Below the pieces are notes generated by a model. It made no database searches, was not told the origin of the DNA, and saw nothing but the letters and a program-made list of their open reading frames with translations. The position numbers and the translations under genes are program-made. 64,000 bases of DNA from Mycobacterium angelicum. GTDB taxonomy: Bacteria > Actinomycetota > Actinomycetes > Mycobacteriales > Mycobacteriaceae. Below, piece by piece: positions 48,685-57,321 of the stretch. Location: positions 1 through 64,000 of the forward strand of contig NZ_MVHE01000026.1 of the NCBI RefSeq assembly GCF_002086155.1, given 5' to 3'. The first letter of the stretch is position 1; every line of letters begins with the position of its first letter.

Positions 48685-50484
48685 CTAGAAAAGGTTCTGG
48701 AAAAAGCCCGAAATCCCATTCCCGGCATTGAACACACCGGAGCTACCGGTTCCTGAATTTAAAATGCCAGACGTCGTCACGCCGGCTAAGAAGATGCCCG
48801 CATTCTGCACCGCCGCGTTGTAAAAACCGGCGTTTCCATAACCGGTGTCCAGGATGCCGGAGTTGCCACCGAAGGTCGTCGTGGTGCTGGTATTGACATA
48901 ACCAGAGTTGCCGAAACCTGAGTTTTGGATGCCCGAGTTGCCGCTACCGGCCGGGTCGTTGTGGCCGAAGCCTGAGTTGCCGGTGCCGACATTGAAGAAG
49001 CCTGAGTTCGGGCCGACCTGGTTCACCGAGCTGAAGAACCCGGTGTTGAGGTTTCCGCTGTTGAATCCGCCGGTGTTGATGTTGCCGTTGTTGGCGAATC
49101 CGGTGTTGGTGTCGCCGCCATTGGCGAAGCCGGAATTGACGTCGCCGGCATTGAAGAAACCGGTGTTGAGGTTGCCGGCGTTGCCGAAGCTGGTGTTCGA
49201 GTTCCCGGAGTTGAAGCTGCCGGCGTTGAAGTTGCCCGAATCGAAGAAACCGAAGTTGCTGGCGCCGGCATTCAGCGCGCCGGAGTTGACGCTGCCGCCA
49301 TTCCAGAACCCGGTGTTGGTGTTGCCGGCGTTGCCAAAGCCGGTGTTCCCGACGCCGGAATTACCGAAGCCCACGTTGCCGGTGCCGGAGTTGAAGAAGC
49401 CGATATTGCCCGTGCCGGAGTTGCCGAAGCCGATATTTCCGGTGCCGGAGTTGAGCGCGCCGATGCCGAACTGGCCGTTACCGGTGAGCCCGAATCCGAT
49501 ATTGCCGTTGCCGGTGTTCCCGAAGCCGAAATTGCCGCTGCCGGTGTTGCCGAACCCGACGTTGTTGCTACCGAAGTTGCCGCTGCCGAAGTTGAAGGCG
49601 CCGTTGTTCCCGTTGCCGAAGTTGGTATTGCCGATGTTGCCACTGCCGACGTTGGTGTTGCCGATGTTGCCGCCGCCCAGATTGCTGCTGCCGATATTGC
49701 CGCTGCCCAGGTTCTGGCTGCCGAAGTTACCGCTGCCCAGGTTCAGGTTGCCGTTGTTGCCGCTGCCCAGGTTCGTGCTGCCGATATTGCCGCTACCGAC
49801 GTTGGTGTCACCGATATTGCCGCTACCGAAGTTGAGCGAGCCGATGTTGCCGAAGCCGAAATTGAGGCCCTGAAGCGGCGCCGGCACGGCGGCCCCGACC
49901 GCCTGCGCGGCCGCCGCCGGCATACCCGCCAACCCCGACACACCGGGCAGGCCCGACAAGAAATTCTGTCCCCACGACGTCAACTGAGCCGCAGCCGCCG
50001 ACGCCCCACCGTGATACCCCACCATCGCCGCCACATCAGCAGCCCACATCTCCTCATACACACCCTCAGCAGCAGCAATCGCCGGCGCATTCTGACCAAA
50101 AATGTTCGACAACACCAACTGCACAAACACATTCCGATTCGCCGCCACCGCCACCGGATGCACCACCGCCGCCTGCGCCGCCTCAAACGCACTCACCACC
50201 GCATTCGCCCCCGCCGACGCCTGCGCAGCCCGCGCCGACGCCGCACTCAACCACCCCGCATACGGAGCCGCCGCAGCCGCCATCGCCTCCGCCGCCGCAC
50301 CCTGCCACGCCGTACCCGACCCACCCGCCAAACCCGCCGTCACCGACGAAAAGAAATCCGCCGCCGACCCCAACTCCTGCGACAACCCCTGCCAGGCCGC
50401 CGCCGCCGCCAACATCGGCCCCGCACCCGCACCAGAGAACATCCGCAACGAATTGATCTCCGGCGGCAACACCGAAAAGTTCAT
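48685..50484 (-). CDS. PPE-MPTR protein (PPE39 position)
   Basis: A 599-residue PPE protein starting MNFSVLPPEINSLRMFSG at ATG 50484, with GAGGGGCGG upstream. The PPE domain covers about 1-180. From about residue 215 there are tandem NxGxGNxGxxN pentapeptides (GNIGSTNLGSGN type) up to the C-terminus, the MPTR class. Such proteins are ESX-5 substrates at the cell surface. The first part is identical at DNA level to the next PPE gene upstream. Position before PPE40 and glyS matches PPE39 in M. tuberculosis, where it is cut by IS6110; here it is intact. Confidence 0.9.
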   Translation of the reverse strand: MNFSVLPPEINSLRMFSGAGAGPMLAAAAAWQGLSQELGSAADFFSSVTAGLAGGSGTAWQGAAAEAMAAAAAPYAGWLSAASARAAQASAGANAVVSAFEAAQAAVVHPVAVAANRNVFVQLVLSNIFGQNAPAIAAAEGVYEEMWAADVAAMVGYHGGASAAAAQLTSWGQNFLSGLPGVSGLAGMPAAAAQAVGAAVPAPLQGLNFGFGNIGSLNFGSGNIGDTNVGSGNIGSTNLGSGNNGNLNLGSGNFGSQNLGSGNIGSSNLGGGNIGNTNVGSGNIGNTNFGNGNNGAFNFGSGNFGSNNVGFGNTGSGNFGFGNTGNGNIGFGLTGNGQFGIGALNSGTGNIGFGNSGTGNIGFFNSGTGNVGFGNSGVGNTGFGNAGNTNTGFWNGGSVNSGALNAGASNFGFFDSGNFNAGSFNSGNSNTSFGNAGNLNTGFFNAGDVNSGFANGGDTNTGFANNGNINTGGFNSGNLNTGFFSSVNQVGPNSGFFNVGTGNSGFGHNDPAGSGNSGIQNSGFGNSGYVNTSTTTTFGGNSGILDTGYGNAGFYNAAVQNAGIFLAGVTTSGILNSGTGSSGVFNAGNGISGFFQNLF

Positions 50485-50552
50485 TAACCGCCCCTCCTCT
50501 AACGGGATATTCTCAACCGCCGCCCCGCGCGTTACCCGAAACGACACGCGAC
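49984..50552. repeat. 569-bp direct repeat, copy 1
   Basis: This block covers the PPE-domain coding region and 68 bases upstream of the start of the PPE-MPTR gene at 48685. It appears identical to 51991-52559 at a constant offset of 2007 bases. The neighbouring sequences differ at once on both sides. Confidence 0.85.
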
Positions 50553-50634
50553 ACTTTGCATCTCGCCGCCGACCAGCCGCCAGCGACCCCGTGTTCTACC
50601 ACGGTCCTCGGCACGTTCAGGGACCGAACCGCGC

Positions 50635-52491
50635 TTATCTGAAGAAGCCCGAGAGTTGTGAGCCCGAGTTGAACCCACCGGAGTTGTCATTGCCGGAGTT
50701 GACCGTGCCAGAGCTGTCGTCGCCCGAGTTCGAGATGCCGGCGAGGTTATTGCCCGCATTGGTAAACCCGGCATTGAACGTGCCGATGTTCCCGAATCCG
50801 GAGTTGAAGCCGGTGAACGAAGTCGTGCCCGCGTTGGAGAAGCCCGAGTTGCCGGTGCCGGTGTTGAAGAAACCGGAGTTTCCGTGGCCCGAGGGATCGG
50901 CGTTGCCCCAGCCCGAGTTGCCCGTTCCCGCGTTTCCGAAGCCCGAGTTGGGGCCGCTCTGTTGGAAGCTGCTGAAGAACCCGGTGTTGAGGTCCGCGCC
51001 GTCGAAGCCCCCGGTGTTGATGCTGCCGGCATTGAAGAAACCGGTGTTGACGTTGCCGGAATTGAAGAACCCGGTGTTGGAATCACCCGAATTCAGGAAG
51101 CCCGTGTTTCCGGCACCGGCATTGCCGAATCCAGTGTTCTGAAAACCGACGTTGAAGCTGCCGGAGTTTGAATTCCCGCCGTCGAAGATGCCGAGGTTTC
51201 CGTTGCCCGCACTGCCGAAGCCGGTGTTGGAATTGCCCGCGTTCCAGAAGCCGGTGTTGAAGTTGCCGCCGTTTCCGAAACCGGTGTTTCCGTTGCCGGA
51301 GTTGAAGAAACCGATGTTGTTGTTGCCGGAGTTGAAGAAGCCGATGTTGTTGTTGCCGGAATTCCCGAAGCCGATATTTCCGCTGCCGGTATTCAGGCTG
51401 CCGATGCCGAATTGGCCATTGCCGGTGAGCCCGAAGCCGATATTGCCGTTGCCCTTGTTGCCGAATCCGATATTGCCGGTACCGAGGTTTCCGAACCCGA
51501 GGTTGGTACCACCGTTGTTCCCGCTGCCGAAGCTGAAGTCGCCGATATTTCCGCTGCCGATGGACAAGTCGGCGCGGTTTCCGCCGCCCAGGAGGTTGAG
51601 CGTGCCGAAGCTGCCGCTGGCCAAGTTGAGGCTGCCGATGTTGCCGCTGCCGATGTTTCCACTGCCGAAGTTTCCGCTGCCGAAGTTGAAATCACCGATG
51701 TTTCCGCTGCCGGTATTGGCAGTGCCGATGTTCCCGCTGCCCCAGTTGTCGTCGCCGTAGTTTCCGCTGCCCAGGTTGTTGTCGAAGGTATTGCCGAAGC
51801 CCAGGTTGAAGTTGCCGAAATTGCCACTGCCGATGTTGAAGTTTCCGACGTTGCCCAAACCGAGATTGAAGGCGATTTGCGTGACGGCTTGCGAGGCAGC
51901 CGCCGGGACGTTGGTCGCACCGCTCACCAAGCCCGACAAACCGGACACGCCGGGCAAGCTCGACACGAAATTCTGTCCCCACGACGTCAGCTGAGCCGCA
52001 GCCGCCGACGCCCCACCGTGATACCCCACCATCGCCGCCACATCAGCAGCCCACATCTCCTCATACACACCCTCAGCAGCAGCAATCGCCGGCGCATTCT
52101 GACCAAAAATGTTCGACAACACCAACTGCACAAACACATTCCGATTCGCCGCCACCGCCACCGGATGCACCACCGCCGCCTGCGCCGCCTCAAACGCACT
52201 CACCACCGCATTCGCCCCCGCCGACGCCTGCGCAGCCCGCGCCGACGCCGCACTCAACCACCCCGCATACGGAGCCGCCGCAGCCGCCATCGCCTCCGCC
52301 GCCGCACCCTGCCACGCCGTACCCGACCCACCCGCCAAACCCGCCGTCACCGACGAAAAGAAATCCGCCGCCGACCCCAACTCCTGCGACAACCCCTGCC
52401 AGGCCGCCGCCGCCGCCAACATCGGCCCCGCACCCGCACCAGAGAACATCCGCAACGAATTGATCTCCGGCGGCAACACCGAAAAGTTCAT
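50635..52491 (-). CDS. PPE-MPTR protein (PPE40 position)
   Basis: A 618-residue PPE protein with the same N-terminal 165 or so residues as its downstream neighbour, then its own MPTR repeats (GNFNIGSGNFGNFNLGFGN type) to the end. ATG 52491 has GAGGGGCGG upstream. The gene begins 86 bases downstream of the glyS stop. It matches PPE40 (Rv2356c) by position. Confidence 0.9.
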   Translation of the reverse strand: MNFSVLPPEINSLRMFSGAGAGPMLAAAAAWQGLSQELGSAADFFSSVTAGLAGGSGTAWQGAAAEAMAAAAAPYAGWLSAASARAAQASAGANAVVSAFEAAQAAVVHPVAVAANRNVFVQLVLSNIFGQNAPAIAAAEGVYEEMWAADVAAMVGYHGGASAAAAQLTSWGQNFVSSLPGVSGLSGLVSGATNVPAAASQAVTQIAFNLGLGNVGNFNIGSGNFGNFNLGFGNTFDNNLGSGNYGDDNWGSGNIGTANTGSGNIGDFNFGSGNFGSGNIGSGNIGSLNLASGSFGTLNLLGGGNRADLSIGSGNIGDFSFGSGNNGGTNLGFGNLGTGNIGFGNKGNGNIGFGLTGNGQFGIGSLNTGSGNIGFGNSGNNNIGFFNSGNNNIGFFNSGNGNTGFGNGGNFNTGFWNAGNSNTGFGSAGNGNLGIFDGGNSNSGSFNVGFQNTGFGNAGAGNTGFLNSGDSNTGFFNSGNVNTGFFNAGSINTGGFDGADLNTGFFSSFQQSGPNSGFGNAGTGNSGWGNADPSGHGNSGFFNTGTGNSGFSNAGTTSFTGFNSGFGNIGTFNAGFTNAGNNLAGISNSGDDSSGTVNSGNDNSGGFNSGSQLSGFFR

Positions 52492-52559
52492 TAACCGCCC
52501 CTCCTCTAACGGGATATTCTCAACCGCCGCCCCGCGCGTTACCCGAAACGACACGCGAC
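51991..52559. repeat. 569-bp direct repeat, copy 2
   Basis: Second copy of the block at 49984-50552; it ends 18 bases before the glyS stop codon. It includes the start region and ribosome site of the PPE40-like gene. Confidence 0.85.
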
Positions 52560-52576
52560 CCGGCGAGATGCGGTTG

Positions 52577-53989
52577 CTAACTTCCCTTGAGGCGGACCGC
52601 CAGATAGTCGGCGACTTTGTCGATCGCGACCCGTTCCTGTGTCATGGCGTCGCGCTCACGCACGGTGACGGCGCCGTCCTCGAGCGAGTCGAAGTCGACC
52701 GTCACACAGAACGGAGTGCCGATCTCGTCCTGGCGCCGGTAGCGCCGGCCGATGGCGCCGGCGTCGTCGAAGTCGATGTTCCAGCATTTGCGCAATTCGG
52801 CCGCCAGGTCGCGCGCCTTCGGGCTGAGGTCGGCATGCCGCGACAGCGGCAGCACCGCCGCCTTGACCGGCGCCAGCCGGGGATCCAGCCGCAGGACCGA
52901 ACGCTTGTCCATGCCGCCCTTGGCGTTAGGGGCTTCGTCCTCGGTGTACGCGTCGATGAGGAAGGCCATGAAAGAGCGGGTGAGGCCGGCCGCCGGTTCG
53001 ATGACGTACGGCGTGTACCGGGTGTCGCTCACCTGGTCGTAGAAAGTCAGGTCGGTGCCGGAATGCTTTGTGTGCGTTGACAAGTCGTAATCGGTCCGGT
53101 TGGCGACACCTTCCAGTTCGCCCCACGGATTGCCTTGGAATCCGAATTTGTACTCGATGTCGACGGTGCGGTCGGAGTAGTGCGAGAGCTTTTCTTTGGG
53201 GTGTTCGTAGAGCCGCAGGTTCTCCGGGTCGATACCGAGCTCGGTGTACCACGCCAGGCGGGTGTCGATCCAATACTGGTGCCATTCCTTGGCTGTCGAC
53301 GGCTCGACGAAGAACTCCATCTCCATCTGTTCGAACTCGCGGGTGCGGAAGATGAAGTTGCCCGGGGTGATCTCGTTGCGGAAGCTCTTTCCGATCTGCC
53401 CGATGCCGAATGGCGGCTTTTTGCGCGAGGTAGTCACGACGTTGGCGAAGTTGACGAAGATGCCCTGCGCGGTTTCCGGCCGCAGGTAGTGCAGCCCCTC
53501 CTCGGTCTCGATGGGGCCGAGGTAGGTCTTGAGCATCATGTTGAATTCGCGCGGTTCCGTCCATTGACCGGGCTCGCCGGTTTCCGGGTCGCGAATGTCG
53601 GCCAGCCCGTTGGGCGGCGGCTGACCGTGTTTGGCTTCGTAGGCCTCGATGAGGTGGTCGGCGCGGTAGCGCTTATGCGTGATCAGCGACTCGACCAGCG
53701 GGTCATGGAAGACCTCGACGTGGCCGGACGCCACCCACACCTCGCGCGGCAGGATGATCGAGGAATCGAGGCCGACGACGTCGTCGCGGCCGGTGACCAC
53801 GGCTCGCCACCACTGCCGTTTGATGTTCTCTTTGAGCTCAACACCCAGCGGACCGTAGTCCCACGCCGACTTCGTGCCCCCGTATATCTCGCCCGAGGGG
53901 AAAACGAAGCCGCGCCGTTTGGCCAGGTTGACTACGGTGTCGATGACGGACGCCACGGGGTGGTGCGCTCCCTTCGGGGACTTGGGCAA
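52577..53989 (-). CDS. glyS: Glycyl-tRNA synthetase
   Basis: A 470-residue class II alpha2-type enzyme with SGEIYGGTKSAWDYGPLGVE near the N-terminus, motif 2 region SFRNEITPGNFIFRTREFEQ and the C-terminal anticodon-binding domain. It charges tRNA-Gly. TTG 53989 is the longest start; GTG 53956 has GAAGGGAG upstream and fits the 463-residue M. tuberculosis enzyme better. The gene is divergent from smtB. Confidence 0.96.
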   Translation of the reverse strand: MPKSPKGAHHPVASVIDTVVNLAKRRGFVFPSGEIYGGTKSAWDYGPLGVELKENIKRQWWRAVVTGRDDVVGLDSSIILPREVWVASGHVEVFHDPLVESLITHKRYRADHLIEAYEAKHGQPPPNGLADIRDPETGEPGQWTEPREFNMMLKTYLGPIETEEGLHYLRPETAQGIFVNFANVVTTSRKKPPFGIGQIGKSFRNEITPGNFIFRTREFEQMEMEFFVEPSTAKEWHQYWIDTRLAWYTELGIDPENLRLYEHPKEKLSHYSDRTVDIEYKFGFQGNPWGELEGVANRTDYDLSTHTKHSGTDLTFYDQVSDTRYTPYVIEPAAGLTRSFMAFLIDAYTEDEAPNAKGGMDKRSVLRLDPRLAPVKAAVLPLSRHADLSPKARDLAAELRKCWNIDFDDAGAIGRRYRRQDEIGTPFCVTVDFDSLEDGAVTVRERDAMTQERVAIDKVADYLAVRLKGS

Positions 53990-54058
53990 GCACGCGCAGG
54001 CGCGTGCAAAACATCAGTCATGGTAGCGATCGGCCCGGTAAGGCCGTATCCGTCTTTG

Positions 54059-54078
54059 ACATGCATCATCACGCATGT
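54059..54078. promoter_or_regulatory. Candidate SmtB operator over the smtB promoter
   Basis: ACATGC-ATCATCAC-GCATGT has perfect 6-bp arms. It overlaps a TTGACA (54056-54061) that could be the -35 box, about 63 bases before the smtB start. SmtB of M. tuberculosis represses its own smtB-zur operon when zinc is low; an inverted repeat here fits that role. Confidence 0.6.
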
Positions 54079-54140
54079 GACAGTGGAGGTCGGCCGCAAG
54101 CCTGCCCAATACCGGCACTTCTCGAGGTGGTGACTCCGAT

Positions 54141-54533
54141 ATGGTGACGTCCCCCTCGACACCCAGTGCCGCCGAGGAGATGGCCGGCGACGGGGTCGCC
54201 GGCCACGAGCATGGCGCAAATCGCTGCCCGGACTTCCCGATGCCGCCGCCGCGCGAAATTCTCGACGCGGCCGGTGAATTGCTGCGCGCGCTGGCCGCAC
54301 CGGTACGCATCGCGCTGGTGTTGCAATTGCAGGAGTCGCAGCGCTGCGTGCACGAGTTGGTCGACGCGCTGGGCGTGCCGCAGCCGCTGGTCAGCCAGCA
54401 TCTGAAGATTCTGAAGGCGGCGGGCGTCGTTACTGGAGAGCGGTCGGGACGCGAAGTGCTCTACCGGCTGGCCGACCATCACTTGGCGCACATCGTCGTG
54501 GATGCGGTTGCGCACGCCGGCGAGGGCTTATGA
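54141..54533 (+). CDS. smtB: Zinc-responsive ArsR/SmtB repressor
   Basis: A 130-residue winged-helix protein (LAAPVRIALVLQLQESQRCV; recognition helix QPLVSQHLKILKAAGVV). The last helix has DHH...H..E spaced as D-x-H-x10-H-x2-E, the alpha-5 zinc site of SmtB/NmtR-type sensors. Binding of zinc releases DNA and turns on the operon, in which zur follows. Equivalent to Rv2358. Confidence 0.95.
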   Translation: MVTSPSTPSAAEEMAGDGVAGHEHGANRCPDFPMPPPREILDAAGELLRALAAPVRIALVLQLQESQRCVHELVDALGVPQPLVSQHLKILKAAGVVTGERSGREVLYRLADHHLAHIVVDAVAHAGEGL

Positions 54534-54550
54534 CCGCCAGCGACGATGCA

Positions 54551-54616
54551 GTGGGGGTACCGCCCGCTTGCGGGGGACGAAGCGATGAGGTGGGGGCACC
54601 TCCCGCTTGCGGGGGA
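54551..54616. repeat. Two 27-bp repeats between smtB and zur
   Basis: GTGGGGGTACCGCCCGCTTGCGGGGGA-type units occur at 54551-54577 and 54590-54616 (two differences). Each can fold as a GC hairpin. Similar GGGGG...CCGC...GCGGGGG elements are common between genes of slow-growing mycobacteria. Confidence 0.75.
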
Positions 54617-54627
54617 GAGCGGCGCAA

Positions 54628-55020
54628 ATGACCGGCACCAGCGTCCGTTCCACCCGTCAGCGCGCGGCGATCTCGACTCTGCTGGAAACGCTTGACGAGT
54701 TCCGCTCGGCCCAGGAGCTGCACGACGAACTGCGCCGCCGCGGCGAGAACATCGGCCTGACCACCGTCTACCGCACACTGCAGTCGATGGCCGCGGCCGG
54801 CATGGTCGATACCTTGCGCACCGACACGGGTGAATCGGTCTACCGCAGGTGCTCGGAACACCACCACCATCATCTGGTGTGCCGCAGCTGCGGCTCCACC
54901 GTTGAGGTGGGCGACCACGAGGTTGAAGTGTGGGCCGCGGAAATCGCCACCAAGCATGGCTTTTCCGACGTCAGCCACACCATAGAGATCTTCGGCACCT
55001 GCTCGGACTGCCGGTCCTAA
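54628..55020 (+). CDS. zur: Zinc uptake regulator Zur (FurB)
   Basis: A 130-residue Fur-family protein: winged helix with GLTTVYRTLQSMAAAGMV, a metal site region EHHHHHLVCRSCG and a C-terminal CSDC, giving the two CxxC zinc pairs. With zinc it represses zinc uptake, ribosomal-protein paralog and ESX-3 genes. It is the second gene of the smtB operon. The length equals M. tuberculosis FurB (Rv2359). Confidence 0.96.
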   Translation: MTGTSVRSTRQRAAISTLLETLDEFRSAQELHDELRRRGENIGLTTVYRTLQSMAAAGMVDTLRTDTGESVYRRCSEHHHHHLVCRSCGSTVEVGDHEVEVWAAEIATKHGFSDVSHTIEIFGTCSDCRS

Positions 55021-55064
55021 GCGGTGCGTTCTCTGCCGAGCGTGAAGCTGGCCTCACGTTCGCT

Positions 55065-55094
55065 GCCGAGCGTGAAGCTGGCTTCACGCTCGGC
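55065..55094. terminator. Perfect 13-bp hairpin between convergent genes
   Basis: GCCGAGCGTGAAG-CTGG-CTTCACGCTCGGC is a perfect stem-loop without a T-run, preceded by an imperfect copy at 55035-55062. It lies between zur and the convergent Rv2360c-like gene, so it can end transcription from both sides. A related sequence (ACACGCTCGGCG) occurs near 59780. Confidence 0.6.
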
Positions 55095-55112
55095 GTAGTC
55101 GGCGCGGCGGAT

Positions 55113-55580
55113 CTAAGCCGTCAGCGCCCGGCGGATCCCCGCGCCGGTGTCGAGCACCAGCAGAATCAGCGTGCGTAGCGCGTCGTCGGTCAGGCCGGCG
55201 CCGGGAAAGTTGTAGCGCAGCATCACGTCCGCGGTCTTCGGCGTGCCTTTGGTCTTGTCGCCGGCCTTCTCCGTGACGGTCACTGAGCCGAAGTTGAGAT
55301 CGTGAGCTTGCCTGGCCACTTGATCGTTCACCTTCTTGGTCAGCGGCAGGTCCCACGCCAGGATCTGCGTCAGCGACACCAGGTCGAGATCCGCAGCGAT
55401 ATTCACTACCCGTAACGAGGCGAACGTATCGCCGTGGCGGACCGTCAGCCCGCCGTCGGGTTCCTCGTCGACGGGCAGCACGTCGCCGAGGATCGAAGCC
55501 AGCCGCTCCGGCAGAGATGGCACTCGACCAGCTGGGTGCGGACCCGCCGCGCCCGGCTCCGCCGCGCTTGCGGTCCCCAC
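55113..55580 (-). CDS. Rv2360c-like conserved hypothetical protein
   Basis: A 155-residue protein with a YbjN/type III chaperone-like pattern (RHGDTFASLRVVNIAADLDLV, then DVMLRYNFPGAGLTDDALR). GTG 55580 is chosen because it overlaps the uppS stop by one base (TAGTG), showing coupling. It lies downstream of uppS as in M. tuberculosis. Function unknown. Confidence 0.8.
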   Translation of the reverse strand: MGTASAAEPGAAGPHPAGRVPSLPERLASILGDVLPVDEEPDGGLTVRHGDTFASLRVVNIAADLDLVSLTQILAWDLPLTKKVNDQVARQAHDLNFGSVTVTEKAGDKTKGTPKTADVMLRYNFPGAGLTDDALRTLILLVLDTGAGIRRALTA

Positions 55581-56470
55581 TAGGCGCTCCCAAATCGTCG
55601 GTTGCGGGCGGCGTATTCCTCGCATGCCGCCCACAAGTCGCGGCGGTCATAGTCGGGCCACAACTTGTCCTGGAAGACGTATTCGGCATAGGCCCCCTGC
55701 CACAACATGAAATTGCTGGACCGGTGTTCACCTGAGGTCCGCAGGAACAGGTCCACATCCGGGATGTCGGGGCGCTGCATGTGGCGGGCGACCGTGGCCT
55801 CGCTGATCCGTTCCGGGTTCAGCCTGCCCGCGGCCACCTCGCGAGCGATTTGCCTTGTCGCGTCGGTGATTTCGGTGCGCCCACCGTAGTTGACGCAGTA
55901 GTTGATGGTGATGACGTCGTTGTTCCTGGTGACCTGCTCAGCGACCGCCAATTCATTGATGACGCTGCGCCACAGGCGCGGTCGCGACCCCACCCATCTG
56001 ATTCGCACACCCATCAAGTTCAGGATCTCGCGACGCCGGCGCACCACGTCGCGATTGAAGCCCATCAGGAAGCGCACCTCCTCGGCCGAACGCTTCCAGT
56101 TCTCAGTGGAGAAGGCGTAAAGACTGAGCCATTTGATCCCGAGTTCGACTGCACCACAAGCGATATCGATGACCACCGCTTCGCCCATCTTGTGGCCCTC
56201 GGTGCGGGGCAGACCACGTTGGGTGGCCCAGCGCCCGTTGCCGTCCATCACGATGGCGACGTGGTTGGGCAATCGGTCGGCGGGAATTCGTGGTGCGCTG
56301 GCTTTCGAGATGTGCTGCGGCGGCCGGCGCGGTCCACCGTCGGGCGACGGCGGAAGCTCGGGGAAAACGACCGGCCACGTCGACGTATCGGGAAAGGTCG
56401 GATAATCGTCTGGCGCCGGAGGCAACTGGGGAAATTCAGCGGAGTTCAGCTTGCGGGCGCTTCTAGCCAC
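55580..56470 (-). CDS. uppS: Long-chain (decaprenyl) diphosphate synthase
   Basis: The 296-residue cis-prenyltransferase has the catalytic IVMDGNGRWATQRGLPR, EGHKMG, YAFSTENWKRSAEEV and the C-terminal FLRTSGEHRSSNFM. It matches M. tuberculosis Rv2361c in length; that enzyme makes decaprenyl phosphate precursor for cell-wall polymers. The N-terminal 65 residues before the domain are proline-rich. It overlaps recO by 8 bases and is coupled to the Rv2360c-like gene. Confidence 0.96.
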   Translation of the reverse strand: MARSARKLNSAEFPQLPPAPDDYPTFPDTSTWPVVFPELPPSPDGGPRRPPQHISKASAPRIPADRLPNHVAIVMDGNGRWATQRGLPRTEGHKMGEAVVIDIACGAVELGIKWLSLYAFSTENWKRSAEEVRFLMGFNRDVVRRRREILNLMGVRIRWVGSRPRLWRSVINELAVAEQVTRNNDVITINYCVNYGGRTEITDATRQIAREVAAGRLNPERISEATVARHMQRPDIPDVDLFLRTSGEHRSSNFMLWQGAYAEYVFQDKLWPDYDRRDLWAACEEYAARNRRFGSA

Positions 56471-57260
56471 ACTCGGTATCCTGCCCGATCAGCGCGGCGC
56501 GACGCTGGCCAATCGTGCGATCGGCCTGGTAGACACGCTCCACCAGCGGCAACGTCTTGAGCTGCCGTTCCAGATGCCATTGCAGATGGGCAGCCACCAA
56601 TCCGCTGACGTAGCCGCGGTGGGATTGCGGTGACTGCTCGGCAGCCTCCCAATCGCCGTCGTGCAGTGCGGACATCAGATCCAGCACGCCCTGCGGCGGT
56701 GTGGTCGAACCGGCCGGGCGACAGTGCGCGCAGACGCTGCCGCCGGCGGCAATATGAAACGCGCGATGCGGACCGGGGGTGGCGCAGCGGGCGCACTCGG
56801 TCAGCGCCGGCGCCCACCCGGCAATGCCCATGGCACGCAGCAGATAGGCATCCAGCAACAGATCGCGGGGCCGACGCCCGTCAGCCACCGCGCGCAACGC
56901 GCCCACGGTAAGCCGGTGTAGCGCCGGGGCCGGCGCTCGCTCCTCACCGGCCAAACGTTCGGCGGTCTCCAGCATCGCGCACCCGCAGGTGTACCGGCCG
57001 TAGTCGCTGACGATGTCGGTGGCGAACGCGTCGATGGAGACGACCTGGGTGACGACGTCGAGATTGCGTCCGGGATGCAGTTGCGCGTCGATGTGCGCGA
57101 ACGGCTCCAATCGGGCGCCGAATTTGCTGCGGGTGCGGCGGACTCCCTTGGCCACCGCACGGACCAGTCCGTGGTCGCGAGTCAACAGGGTCACGATCCG
57201 GTCGGCTTCGCCGAGCTTGTGCTGGCGCAGCACAACAGCTCGGTCTCGATACAGCCGCAT
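56463..57260 (-). CDS. recO: DNA repair protein RecO
   Basis: A 265-residue protein: N-terminal OB-fold (MRLYRDRAVVLRQHKLGE, DHGLVRAVAKG) and a C-terminal zinc site CARC...CAHC. RecO loads RecA with RecR in gap repair. ATG 57260 gives exactly the M. tuberculosis length. It overlaps uppS and is divergent from amiA2. Confidence 0.95.
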   Translation of the reverse strand: MRLYRDRAVVLRQHKLGEADRIVTLLTRDHGLVRAVAKGVRRTRSKFGARLEPFAHIDAQLHPGRNLDVVTQVVSIDAFATDIVSDYGRYTCGCAMLETAERLAGEERAPAPALHRLTVGALRAVADGRRPRDLLLDAYLLRAMGIAGWAPALTECARCATPGPHRAFHIAAGGSVCAHCRPAGSTTPPQGVLDLMSALHDGDWEAAEQSPQSHRGYVSGLVAAHLQWHLERQLKTLPLVERVYQADRTIGQRRAALIGQDTECG

Positions 57261-57321
57261 CACAACAGTTTTGCACCCCGCCGCGACATCGCGGGTATCC
57301 GCGCCGATAGTCTCGTACCCC

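Noticed and set aside
48908..49873. Plus-strand frame rich in LPxP repeats opposite the PPE-MPTR repeats
   Set aside because: It is the reverse reading of the NxGxGN pentapeptide repeats, not an independent repeat protein.
48685..52491. Mobile element suggested by the 569-bp direct repeats
   Set aside because: No transposase, terminal inverted repeats or target duplication; the repeat is the PPE coding region and its upstream site.
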